Of a DNA stretch of 5,675 bases, positions 1 to 5,670 are shown piece by piece. The notes under the pieces were generated by a model. The model did no database searches. It had not been told where the DNA came from and saw only the letters and a program-made list of their open reading frames with translations. The stretch's first letter is position 1; the number at the start of each line of letters is the position of its first letter. Source of the DNA: Bacteroidetes bacterium ADurb.Bin302 (GTDB taxonomy: Bacteria; Bacteroidota; Bacteroidia; Bacteroidales; Paludibacteraceae); assembly GCA_002069025.1 (NCBI GenBank), contig MWBK01000243.1:1-5675 (forward strand). Direction: 5' to 3'. The position numbers were made by a program, and so were the translations under genes.

Positions 1-1783
1 ACATCGGATTACCACCGGCATATGCATAGGTATTATCGGTATGTAATGTAGCTGTAAAATCTAATTCGGTTCCATATTTGGGGAAATACTTACGATCAAA
101 TGTATCATAATTAATTTTTGCAAAATAATTAAACATTAAACCATCTTGAATCAAATCTAAACGTTCAGATCCATCTGTATATAATGTATCAGTATAATCA
201 TAGTACTCGACATTTACCCCTGCACAAATTCTAAAGTCATGATCGGCAACTGATTGATCTGAAAAATAGAATGATCCTGATGGTTTTACGTATGTCAGGT
301 TACATGCTCTTTTCCCGTATTCGTATATGTTTATGCCATTATAATCAACACCTAGTGAAAAATTTAATGTTCCGTATGGGTATGGTGTAAAATAGTATTC
401 ACCTTTTGCATTTATTCGTCTGCCTAAACGTGCAGTTACCGAAAATAATGATGGCGTAGGTGTATTAACACCGAAAGTTGCATTTGTTATGATTGATGCT
501 ATTTCTTCTGTATCAACATTCATACCTAAATTCAAACTATAATCATAACGCTCTTGCATTATGAATGTTAGTACATAACCATCAAGCGTATCGCGTAATA
601 AGGGTTCTATATCTGCTTTTGTATGGGTATCATGCAAGGTTTTAACTGCCTCGTTTAAATCCTCTCTTTTATATACATTAAAGGGTTTAATCTTACAATT
701 ATTTTTCAACCATCTACTTTCACGACTATTAAATCCTTCAAATCTTACTTTATATATTAATATAGAATCCTGATTTTGATTGTATGAATAAGATGGTCTT
801 GTAGTAGATGTGGTTTTATCTCCTAAACCCAATTTATTTTTCAGCTCCAACAATTGTGGCATATATGAGCACGCTGTTTCGTGTCCTATACGCATAATCG
901 AATCGGTTGCAGCATTTGTAAAGCTTCCCACAGAGTATTTACTTAAATCAACAGGTATATACAAATCAGAGCGTTCAATATTGCGTAAATATTTTTCTTG
1001 ACCATTTAGCATCACTAGTTGAAATAGTAATGATGGCGCCATTTCTAAATCTTTTGCAGTATTATGAGCTCTTTCAGCAACATCTACACCAATTATTACA
1101 TCTGCTCCCATGGCTTCAGCCACGTCAACAGGATAATTATTGCTAACTCCACCATCTACCAATATACTTCCATACCAATTAACCGGAGTAAATATTGTTG
1201 GTATGGCCATACTTGCTCTTATAGCTTGATGTAAAACGCCATTATGGAATACGTGTTCTTTGCCCGAAACAGCATCTACTGAAACACATGCAAAGGGTAT
1301 TGGGAATTTATTAAAGTCGCAAGAATCTGCATATTCTCTTGTTAAATTTATAAATAATGCTTCCAGATTATTTCCTCTTACAACGCCTTTTAAGTTCTGT
1401 TTAAATTCTTTTTTACTAAATGGTATTGATAGTATATAGGTATCAACCTGAGCCTTACGCGATAATGACATACTTACTCTCTTATCTTTATCAGAGAATA
1501 AATACATCCAATCCTGATGTCGAATAATAGAATCTAACTGATCGGTTGTATATCCAATTGCATACAAACCGCCCATAATTGATCCCATACTTGTTCCTAC
1601 TATATAATCAATGGGGATACCGGCTTCTTCTATGGCTTTAAGTGCACCAACATGGGCAAATCCTTTTGCTCCTCCTCAACTAAGTACTACTGCTACTTTT
1701 TGACGAGCAAATAAATTAGTTGAGAAAATCAAGAATAGAATGACTGTAAAGATGTATTTAAAGATGTGATTGTTTCGAATCAT
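1..1783 (-). pseudogene. Patatin-like phospholipase with POTRA and outer-membrane barrel (type Vd, PlpD-like); 3' partial, in-frame TGA at codon 36
   Basis: Reading from ATG at 1783, the frame gives a signal peptide (residues 1-26, hydrophobic core IFTVILFLIF, likely cut after LFA). A patatin domain follows: VVLS-stop-GGAKG oxyanion-hole motif at 33-41, GTSMG nucleophile motif with Ser65, and catalytic Asp210 in VDGG. From about residue 335 (YKVRFEGF) the sequence resembles a POTRA domain. From about 412 (YDYSLNLGMNV) it alternates like the strands of an Omp85-type barrel and continues past the window edge. In this family the exported lipase hydrolyses phospholipids and the barrel anchors it in the outer membrane. 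ATG 1783 is the only start, since an in-frame stop lies just upstream at 1790-1792. The single defect is TGA at 1676-1678, where the family has Gly; GGA would restore SGGGAKG. No later start retains Ser65 plus the oxyanion loop, so a standard-code product would be dead. The other ~558 codons are free of stops, so the lesion is either recent or a sequencing error. Confidence 0.85.
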
Positions 1784-1817
1784 AATGAATCAGTAATTTA
1801 AAATATATTTCTATTTG

Positions 1818-1825
1818 CAAAAATA
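1818..1825 (-). promoter_or_regulatory. Possible -7 promoter element of the patatin gene
   Basis: On the minus strand this reads TATTTTTG, a match to the Bacteroidota -7 consensus TAnnTTTG, 34 nt upstream of the ATG at 1783. No good -33 TTTG is seen at the usual distance, and the region is very AT-rich, so a chance match is possible. Confidence 0.35.
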
Positions 1826-1918
1826 TAATAATGATTTTATAATTACTTAATAAAAATGCTAAAAAACCGGCTAAACAATATTTTAAAAGCTACTTGCTGA
1901 ATTTATTCAAAAATCCAT

Positions 1919-1926
1919 TATCTTTG
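1919..1926 (+). promoter_or_regulatory. Likely -7 promoter element of tRNA-Ser
   Basis: TATCTTTG matches TAnnTTTG and lies 12 nt before the first base of the tRNA, which suits a short 5' leader. A TTG at 1894-1896 could serve as the -33 element, but its spacing of about 22 bp is somewhat long. Confidence 0.5.
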
Positions 1927-1938
1927 TATCGCTTTTAA

Positions 1939-2025
1939 GGAAAGATGCCAGAGTGGTCGAATGGGCCGCACTCGAAATGCGGTGAACGGGTAACTGTTCC
2001 GGGGGTTCGAATCCCTCTCTTTCCG
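1939..2025 (+). tRNA. tRNA-Ser, anticodon CGA (reads UCG)
   Basis: The full class II cloverleaf can be drawn. The acceptor stem is GGAAAGA (1939-1945) with TCTTTCC (2018-2024), and the discriminator is G2025. The D arm has CCA (1948-1950) with TGG (1962-1964). The anticodon stem is CCGCA (1966-1970) with TGCGG (1978-1982), enclosing loop CTCGAAA with anticodon CGA at 1973-1975. The long variable arm at 1983-2000 has a GAAC/GTTC stem. The T arm is GGGGG-TTCGAAT-CCCTC (2001-2017) with one G-U pair. The long variable arm, G73 and anticodon all agree on serine. The 3' CCA is not encoded: GCA follows the acceptor stem. It is transcribed divergently from the patatin gene. Confidence 0.97.
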
Positions 2026-2054
2026 CAAATTTATTGATACTTGATCTATCACAG

Positions 2055-2105
2055 ATTAAAGGGACTAAATGAGTTTATGCTTGTTTGGTCCTTTAATTTT
2101 TGTTT
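2055..2105 (+). terminator. Rho-independent terminator of tRNA-Ser
   Basis: ATTAAAGGGAC at 2055-2065 pairs with GTCCTTTAAT at 2088-2097, with one bulged G. The loop is about 22 nt and contains a small TAAA/TTTA inner stem. The hairpin is followed by a T-rich tract (TTTTTGTTT after an A-U closing stem). It lies about 30 nt past the tRNA 3' end and marks where the conserved tRNA unit stops and the repeat-rich segment begins. Confidence 0.7.
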
Positions 2106-2141
2106 CGCCCGTGGGATTCGCATTGTGATTATGTTTCGTTG
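2104..2141 (+). repeat. 38-bp direct repeat, left copy
   Basis: This stretch is identical to 5633-5670 in the same orientation. It begins with TTCGCCC, the right half of the GGGCGAAT palindrome, and continues GTGGGATTCGCATTGTG and on to TTTCGTTG. At the right copy the complete palindrome precedes it. Here the left half is missing and the repeat starts inside the tail of the tRNA terminator, which suggests a recombination or insertion boundary. Confidence 0.85.
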
Positions 2142-2150
2142 TTCGATTTT

Positions 2151-2178
2151 GTAGGGGCATGCCATGGCGTGCCCTTCA
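2151..2178 (+). repeat. GGGCATGCCATGGC palindromic repeat, copy upstream of hipBA
   Basis: Positions 2155-2174 form a 20-bp inverted repeat (GGGCATGCCA / TGGCGTGCCC) with one T-G wobble. The 28-bp unit, beginning GTAGGGGC and ending CCTTCA, recurs inverted at 4053-4080 with 24 of 28 positions matching. It has the general shape of a REP or MITE-type intergenic element. Confidence 0.8.
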
Positions 2179-2205
2179 TTTTCGACATGTGATTAATATA
2201 AATTC

Positions 2206-2275
2206 AATGTTGAAATAATCCGCAACGAACCCGTAGGGGCGAATTATTGATCATTTCAACATTTGATTATAAACA
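2206..2275 (+). repeat. Truncated GGGCGAAT / ATTATTGATC repeat with inverted arm
   Basis: GTAGGGGCGAAT (2233-2244) is half of the GGGCGAAT palindrome. It runs directly into ATTATTGATCATTTCAACAT, and 2243-2275 matches 4165-4197 at 31 of 33 positions. In the longer copies the rest of the palindrome and CCCTACAACGC separate these two parts, so this copy carries an internal deletion. AATGTTGAAAT at 2206-2216 is the exact reverse complement of 2253-2263, which could make a large hairpin. Confidence 0.65.
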
Positions 2276-2380
2276 TTTCATGTTGAATATGACAACGAAA
2301 GAGTTTCTTTTTGAATTCTAAGTGGTTGAAATTATTTCATTGAATTAGACTATAAACATAAATGACAAAATCTTATTTGA

Positions 2381-2396
2381 TATAGATAAATCTATA
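2381..2396. promoter_or_regulatory. Operator-like dyad 1 upstream of hipBA
   Basis: TATAGATAAATCTATA is a perfect 7+2+7 inverted repeat (TATAG-N6-CTATA), lying upstream of the -33 element. It resembles in design the E. coli HipB operators (TATCC-N8-GGATA) and is repeated 41 bp downstream. The likely ligand is the HTH protein encoded at 2462, or its complex with HipA. Confidence 0.65.
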
Positions 2397-2410
2397 TTTT
2401 GATTTATTAT

Positions 2411-2441
2411 TTTGCCGTTATTATAGATTTACCTATATTTG
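2411..2441 (+). promoter_or_regulatory. Promoter of the hipB-hipA-like operon
   Basis: TTTG at 2411-2414 and TATATTTG at 2434-2441 are separated by 19 bp. They match the Bacteroidota primary-sigma consensus (TTTG, ~19-21 bp, TAnnTTTG) exactly. Transcription would start near 2447-2450, leaving only a ~12-15 nt leader before the ATG at 2462. Confidence 0.7.
2422..2437. promoter_or_regulatory. Operator-like dyad 2, overlapping the -7 box
   Basis: TATAGATTTACCTATA is the same dyad as at 2381 with one arm mismatch (ACCTATA for ATCTATA). It fills the space between the -33 and -7 elements and overlaps the first four bases of the -7 box, so a bound repressor would block RNA polymerase. The centre-to-centre distance to dyad 1 is 41 bp, about four helical turns, placing both on the same DNA face. 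Confidence 0.65.
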
Positions 2442-2461
2442 CATATCAAATATAGAAGGAT

Positions 2462-2752
2462 ATGTATAGCGAATTGTACGAAAAAGCAGGAAGTGAATTA
2501 ATTCGGGAGTTGGGAAAACGATATAGTGATTACCGCAAACGGATGGGGTACACCCAAAAAGAAGTTGCCGAAAAGTCTGGTTTGAGTGTATTTACCATAA
2601 GCTCTTTTGAGAATGGTTCTTCCACCGGAATTACGATGGCTTCGTTTATCAAATTGCTTCGAGCGATTGATAGCTTAGAGGAAATCGAAAAGCTTTTGCC
2701 GGAGTTACCTGCAAGTCCACGAACTTTATTTAAGAAACAAAGTAGAAAATAA
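2462..2752 (+). CDS. XRE-family helix-turn-helix antitoxin/repressor (HipB-like)
   Basis: This 96-residue protein has a charged N-terminal helix (1-24) followed by a Cro/C1-type HTH at about residues 25-70. TQKEVAEKSGLSVFTISSFENG (31-52) is the helix-turn-recognition-helix core. The tail after LPELPASP (80-86) is basic and probably flexible. Its place directly before a HipA-family kinase gene (stop at 2752, next ATG 2756) makes it the likely cognate antitoxin: it would bind HipA and repress the operon through the two TATAG dyads upstream. ATG 2462 is the only sensible start, because the next Met is residue 28, inside the HTH. An AGAAGGA at 2454-2460 resembles a Shine-Dalgarno sequence but ends only 1 nt before the ATG, too close for a classical role. 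The size suits HipB-like proteins. The function is inferred from fold and context. Confidence 0.88.
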   Translation: MYSELYEKAGSELIRELGKRYSDYRKRMGYTQKEVAEKSGLSVFTISSFENGSSTGITMASFIKLLRAIDSLEEIEKLLPELPASPRTLFKKQSRK

Positions 2753-2755
2753 CCT

Positions 2756-4009
2756 ATGGAAACAAACGTAGTAAAAGTTAAACTATGGGGGATGGACGTA
2801 GGCTATCTTTCATGGGACAAGAAAGCGGGAACGGCAGTCTTTGAATATGACCCTTCGTTCTTGGAACTGGGGTTGGATATTGCTCCATTAACCATGTCAA
2901 TAAATTCTCCACGTAGTCGGAAGCAAATTCCGTGGACAGGGGATAAGGACAAACTCTATCAAGGATTACCACCGACGATTGCCGATTCGTTACCAGACAA
3001 ATGGGGAAACTCTCTTTTTAAGGCATGGTTGCGGGATAACAATATCTCCACTAAGAAAACAAATCCGGTAGACCACCTTTCTTTTATTGGTAGTCGGGCA
3101 ATGGGTGCATTAGAATATGAGCCTGCTCAAAAGCTGGGGGATAATTCCGCATTTTCGGTTGATGTACAAAGGTTATATGAGTTTGCCAAACACGTATTAA
3201 ACGAACGGGAAGCAACTGTACTAAATCAAGAAAACTCCATTCTTTGGCAAGACTTGGTAAAGATAAGTTCTTCTCCGGGTGGAAAACGACCGAAAGCGAT
3301 TGTGGCTCTGAATAAAGCTACCGGAGAAGTTATTTCCGGTCAAGGACTAATCCCGGAAGGATTTCAGCATTACATTCTAAAGTACGACGATAATTCGGCA
3401 TACCCTTTTTCCAAACTGGAATATATCTACTACCAAATGGCTTTGGATGCAGGTATTGAAATGATGCCTTCCGAATTAAGAACGTATGATGGCGTTACGC
3501 ATTTCCTCACACAACGATTCGACCGAAATGATAACGAAAAGGTGCATACACAAACCTTGGCTGCCATGTCGCCCGCAAGCGATAGTTACGAGGATATTTT
3601 TGCCGTAATTAGGCGACTTAATTTGCCATACGAAGATACTCGCCAACAATACTTGCGCATGGTGTTTAATGTGATTGCCCGGAATGTGGACGACCATTCT
3701 AAGAACTTTTCATTTTGCATGAACCGAAATGGTGCTTGGAGGTTATCACCTGCATACGATTTGACATACAGCGTTGACTTAACCGCTCCGGCTTATTCAA
3801 ACAGGCACTCGTTGACGGTAAATGGTAAAAACGAGGAATTTACTCGTGGAGATTTGGAAACAATTGGGCAGAACAACGATATACAGGATTACAATACTTT
3901 AATTGATGCGGTTACTAATGCGATTGCCAAATTTGAATTGTATGCAAAAGAATTAGACATTGATGAAAAGTTAATCAAAAGCATTCAGGCTGATTTTATA
4001 AAAGTATAA
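2756..4009 (+). CDS. HipA-family serine/threonine kinase toxin
   Basis: This 417-residue protein is close in length to E. coli HipA (440). It carries the N-terminal HipA subdomain in the same chain (about 1-125, with GLPPTIADSLPDKWG at 70-84), not as a separate HipN-type protein. The kinase landmarks are present. A Gly-rich loop SSSPGGKRPK (171-180) has Ser171 in the place of the E. coli autophosphorylated Ser150. Lys209 in HYILKYD is the probable ATP-contacting lysine. RFDR lies at 254-257. The catalytic loop VDDHSKNF has Asp312 and Asn317, and the metal-binding Asp335 sits in SPAYD. All key residues are intact, so the enzyme should be active. Known HipA-type kinases phosphorylate cytosolic substrates, notably aminoacyl-tRNA synthetases such as GltX, and stop growth; the substrate here cannot be read from the sequence. 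The gene starts 3 nt after the HTH gene, consistent with co-translation and shared control. No clear terminator follows. Confidence 0.93.
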   Translation: METNVVKVKLWGMDVGYLSWDKKAGTAVFEYDPSFLELGLDIAPLTMSINSPRSRKQIPWTGDKDKLYQGLPPTIADSLPDKWGNSLFKAWLRDNNISTKKTNPVDHLSFIGSRAMGALEYEPAQKLGDNSAFSVDVQRLYEFAKHVLNEREATVLNQENSILWQDLVKISSSPGGKRPKAIVALNKATGEVISGQGLIPEGFQHYILKYDDNSAYPFSKLEYIYYQMALDAGIEMMPSELRTYDGVTHFLTQRFDRNDNEKVHTQTLAAMSPASDSYEDIFAVIRRLNLPYEDTRQQYLRMVFNVIARNVDDHSKNFSFCMNRNGAWRLSPAYDLTYSVDLTAPAYSNRHSLTVNGKNEEFTRGDLETIGQNNDIQDYNTLIDAVTNAIAKFELYAKELDIDEKLIKSIQADFIKV

Positions 4010-4052
4010 CGCTATCGATTTGGTGCAAGGTGCAAGTATCTATATAGGAATG

Positions 4053-4080
4053 TGAAGAGCATGCCATGGCATGTCCTTAC
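4053..4080 (-). repeat. GGGCATGCCATGGC palindromic repeat, inverted copy downstream of hipBA
   Basis: On the minus strand it aligns with 2151-2178 at 24 of 28 positions. All four differences are transitions (G/A or C/T). Its centre CATGCCATGGCATG (4060-4073) is a perfect palindrome, but the outer stem has decayed. Together with the upstream copy it brackets the toxin-antitoxin operon as an inverted pair. A weak termination role for hipA transcripts is possible but lacks a T tract. Confidence 0.7.
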
Positions 4081-4126
4081 AATCGCATTGTGTTGTCGTT
4101 ATTCATTTCGAAATATTTGTGCATTT

Positions 4127-4244
4127 CGAATGTGAAGGGCGAATGCAATTCGCCCCTACAACGCATTATTGATCATTTCAACATTGGATTATACACAATT
4201 ACACAATTACACGATTACACATTACACGCCCTTAACCCATAACC
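4127..4244 (+). repeat. 118-bp direct repeat, copy A
   Basis: This copy matches 4368-4485 at 117 of 118 positions (G4132 versus T4373). The modules in order are: palindrome GGGCGAATGCAATTCGCCC (4137-4155, 8-bp arms, 3-nt loop); CCTACAACGC; ATTATTGATCATTTCAACAT; about four ACACAATT-like 7-8 bp units (4193-4226); and the start of a TTAACCC heptamer run. Beyond 4244 the heptamers degenerate (TTCACCC and similar) and 4245-4367 shows no gene. Confidence 0.92.
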
Positions 4245-4367
4245 CTTCACCCTTTTCACCCTACACATTCCACGCCCTTAACCTAAAAATTCCACACTAC
4301 ACATCAGCTTTATTCAAAAATATTCGTAATTTCGCAATTACTATTTGAATCTATATGTATTGCGTGT

Positions 4368-4485
4368 CGAATTTGAAGGGCGAATGCAATTCGCCCCTAC
4401 AACGCATTATTGATCATTTCAACATTGGATTATACACAATTACACAATTACACGATTACACATTACACGCCCTTAACCCATAACC
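4368..4485 (+). repeat. 118-bp direct repeat, copy B
   Basis: This is a near-identical copy of 4127-4244, offset by 241 bp. Its palindrome lies at 4378-4396. The near identity in non-coding DNA points to recent duplication, gene conversion or insertion. It leads straight into the heptamer array before the membrane-protein gene at 4550. Confidence 0.92.
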
Positions 4486-4515
4486 ACTAACCCATAACCC
4501 CTAACCCCTAACCCC
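4474..4515 (+). repeat. TAACCC-type heptamer tandem array (left)
   Basis: Six in-phase 7-bp units are seen: TAACCCA, TAACCAC, TAACCCA, then three TAACCCC. It resembles a telomere-type minisatellite in look only. It ends 34 bp before the ATG at 4550, and no TAnnTTTG promoter box is visible between array and gene. The reverse-complement form of the same heptamer family recurs at 5541. Confidence 0.85.
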
Positions 4516-4549
4516 TAATCAAATATATTAACTCTTATAATTTTTTAAT

Positions 4550-5137
4550 ATGAAATCAATTAATCAGGATAAATTAATCGCATTGTTTTTTGGGGGATTG
4601 ACGATTTTATTTTTGCTTGTAGCAATGAAAAACACAATCTTCTTTGACTGGGTTTTTGATAGACATCACAATCAATGGAGTTGGTATATAAGACCAATAT
4701 TTTTGATACCATTTTGTTTTTTCGCATACAAACGAAGCTGGACAGGAATTTCGATAACTATATTCTGCCTTTTTACAAGTATGTTCTGGTTTAATAAACC
4801 GGAATTCGTGAGCGACAATGTTAAAGCATTTCTTGAGTTTGAAAAAGAATGGTTATATGGCAATTGGAATTATAAAAAAGTAATGCTGATTATTACGGTT
4901 CCAATTTCGTTTTTCGCATTAGGACTTGCTTTTTGGAAACGTAGTTTAATAATAGGACTTGCTGTGGTAGTTTTAATGGCTACAGGAAAAATAATATGGA
5001 GTATTCAAAATGCCGGAGAATCAGGAAAAACTATTATTATTCCTGCAATAATTGGATTAATAATATGCAGTGGACTGATTTTTTGGGGATTTAAAAAGCT
5101 TGAAGGAAATAAAAAACAAAACTCTAAAAAAGACTAG
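4550..5137 (+). CDS. Conserved-looking six-helix integral membrane protein of unknown function
   Basis: This is a 195-residue protein. Hydrophobicity suggests about six membrane helices: 8-26, 46-60, 65-81, 110-128, 131-151 and 161-180. A polar, Trp-rich stretch WVFDRHHNQWSWY (34-46) follows the first helix. A charged loop (82-109, KPEFVSDNVKAFLEFEKEW) lies between helices 3 and 4, and the tail is Lys-rich (182-195), probably cytoplasmic. I see no catalytic motif or signal peptide beyond the first helix. I vaguely recall similar proteins annotated as hypothetical in other bacteria but cannot name the family. ATG 4550 is the natural start; no purine-rich ribosome site precedes it, which is not unusual for Bacteroidota. 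The coding frame is clean. The next gene's apparent ATG (5146) comes 8 nt after this stop, so the two may be co-transcribed. Confidence 0.8.
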   Translation: MKSINQDKLIALFFGGLTILFLLVAMKNTIFFDWVFDRHHNQWSWYIRPIFLIPFCFFAYKRSWTGISITIFCLFTSMFWFNKPEFVSDNVKAFLEFEKEWLYGNWNYKKVMLIITVPISFFALGLAFWKRSLIIGLAVVVLMATGKIIWSIQNAGESGKTIIIPAIIGLIICSGLIFWGFKKLEGNKKQNSKKD

Positions 5138-5145
5138 ATTAACTA

Positions 5146-5546
5146 ATGAACGCTGATGCCTTTTGTTCGCTGCCCCACTCTTCATTCTTACAGGTATCCT
5201 ATTTATTTATGATGCAATTAAAAAGCCTGATATAAGTATGAATCCATTTGGCTTATTTCATTATATACTTTTGGCACTCATAATCTCATACCCATTTATA
5301 TCTCTTTTGCTTGGTCATAGCTTCCCTAAAATGGTAGTTTGGATCATGCCTTGTCCATTTATCAGCTTTAGTATTTTAATTTATTCGCTTTATAAACGAA
5401 AGAATATTTTAATACTTATTCTACTTACTATTTGGGGCTTAACGGGAGTAAAATCATTCTTTTTTAATGCCTACGAAGATATTATCTTGTTGATATGTGG
5501 TATTTACGGAATAGTTTTAATTGTCAGAGAAAGAATGGTAAGGTGA
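5146..5546 (+). pseudogene. C-terminal part of a DUF6064-like membrane protein, 5'-truncated and apparently frameshifted
   Basis: The main frame (5163-5546, 127 codons from a TTG) has about five membrane helices: 2-17, 33-50, 60-77, 80-98 and 105-120. It carries LLLGHSFP (48-55), MPCP (62-65) and NAYED (102-106). These resemble the GH-x-P, PCP and V/Y-ED motifs I recall for DUF6064 proteins of about 200-230 residues, so roughly the first third is missing. That frame has no ATG upstream before a TGA at 5154. A better start, ATG 5146, lies 8 nt after the preceding gene's stop but in another frame. Adding one T to the TTTT run at 5161-5164 would fuse them as MNADAFLFAAPLFILTG, which fits the family's internal segment. 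The stop TGA (5544-5546) is supplied by the first unit of the heptamer array. It may be a decayed remnant, or a functional short protein starting at TTG 5163; the function is unknown. Confidence 0.6.
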
Positions 5547-5617
5547 AGGGTGAAGGGTTAAGGGTTAAGGATGTGTGGTGTGTGGTGTGTGGTGTGTGGT
5601 GTGTGGTGTGTAGTGTG
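5541..5617 (+). repeat. GGGTTAA / TGGTGTG heptamer tandem array (right)
   Basis: Eleven consecutive 7-bp units stay in phase: AGGTGAA, GGGTGAA, two GGGTTAA, GGATGTG, five TGGTGTG, TAGTGTG. The first part is the reverse complement of the TTAACCC/TTCACCC heptamers seen left of 4550, so the membrane-gene pair sits between inverted arrays. Uniform TGGTGTG units suggest recent slippage expansion. Confidence 0.85.
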
Positions 5618-5620
5618 TAG

Positions 5621-5639
5621 GGGCGAATTGCATTCGCCC
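5621..5639 (-). repeat. GGGCGAAT palindrome, inverted relative to the 118-bp repeats
   Basis: GGGCGAATTGCATTCGCCC has 8-bp arms and a 3-nt loop. It is the reverse complement of the palindromes at 4137-4155 and 4378-4396, and like them is joined to a TAGGGG/CCCCTA flank and then 7-bp repeats. This completes the mirrored repeat layout around the membrane-gene pair. Confidence 0.8.
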
Positions 5640-5670
5640 GTGGGATTCGCATTGTGATTATGTTTCGTTG
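5633..5670 (+). repeat. 38-bp direct repeat, right copy
   Basis: This copy is identical over 38 bp to 2104-2141. It overlaps the right arm of the palindrome at 5621-5639, which is complete here, so this copy shows the ancestral arrangement and the left one the truncated form. Confidence 0.85.

Noticed and set aside
810..1001. A 63-codon plus-strand open frame
   Set aside because: It lies antisense within the patatin gene, whose frame encodes recognisable domain sequence; the plus-strand product has no recognisable feature.
1676..1678. TGA read as glycine (genetic code 25 of SR1/Gracilibacteria) or as selenocysteine
   Set aside because: Only one TGA occurs in this frame against many GGA glycines, the other genes read well with the standard code, and the promoters look Bacteroidota-like. 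The position demands glycine, not a redox residue, and no SECIS-like hairpin was evident.
1939..2025. tRNA-Ser as an attachment site of an integrative element
   Set aside because: No second copy of the tRNA 3' end is found in the window and no integrase is present; the bracketing 38-bp repeats begin after the terminator, not in the tRNA.
3476..3697. A 73-codon minus-strand open frame (and a similar one at 2778-2972)
   Set aside because: Both are antisense shadows of the HipA-family gene, which accounts for the coding signal.
4193..4226. Short regular repeats as a possible CRISPR array
   Set aside because: The units are 7-8 bp with no spacers, and no cas genes are present; this is a minisatellite.
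4474..4515. A true telomere or replicon end
   Set aside because: Only six units are present, they are internal, they have genes on both sides, and an inverted counterpart lies 1 kb away.
4010..4549. Integron attC sites and a cassette array
   Set aside because: Gene cassettes between palindromes suggest it, but no paired RYYYAAC/GTTRRRY boxes of attC form or integrase gene are visible, and the repeats are multi-module and in mixed orientation.
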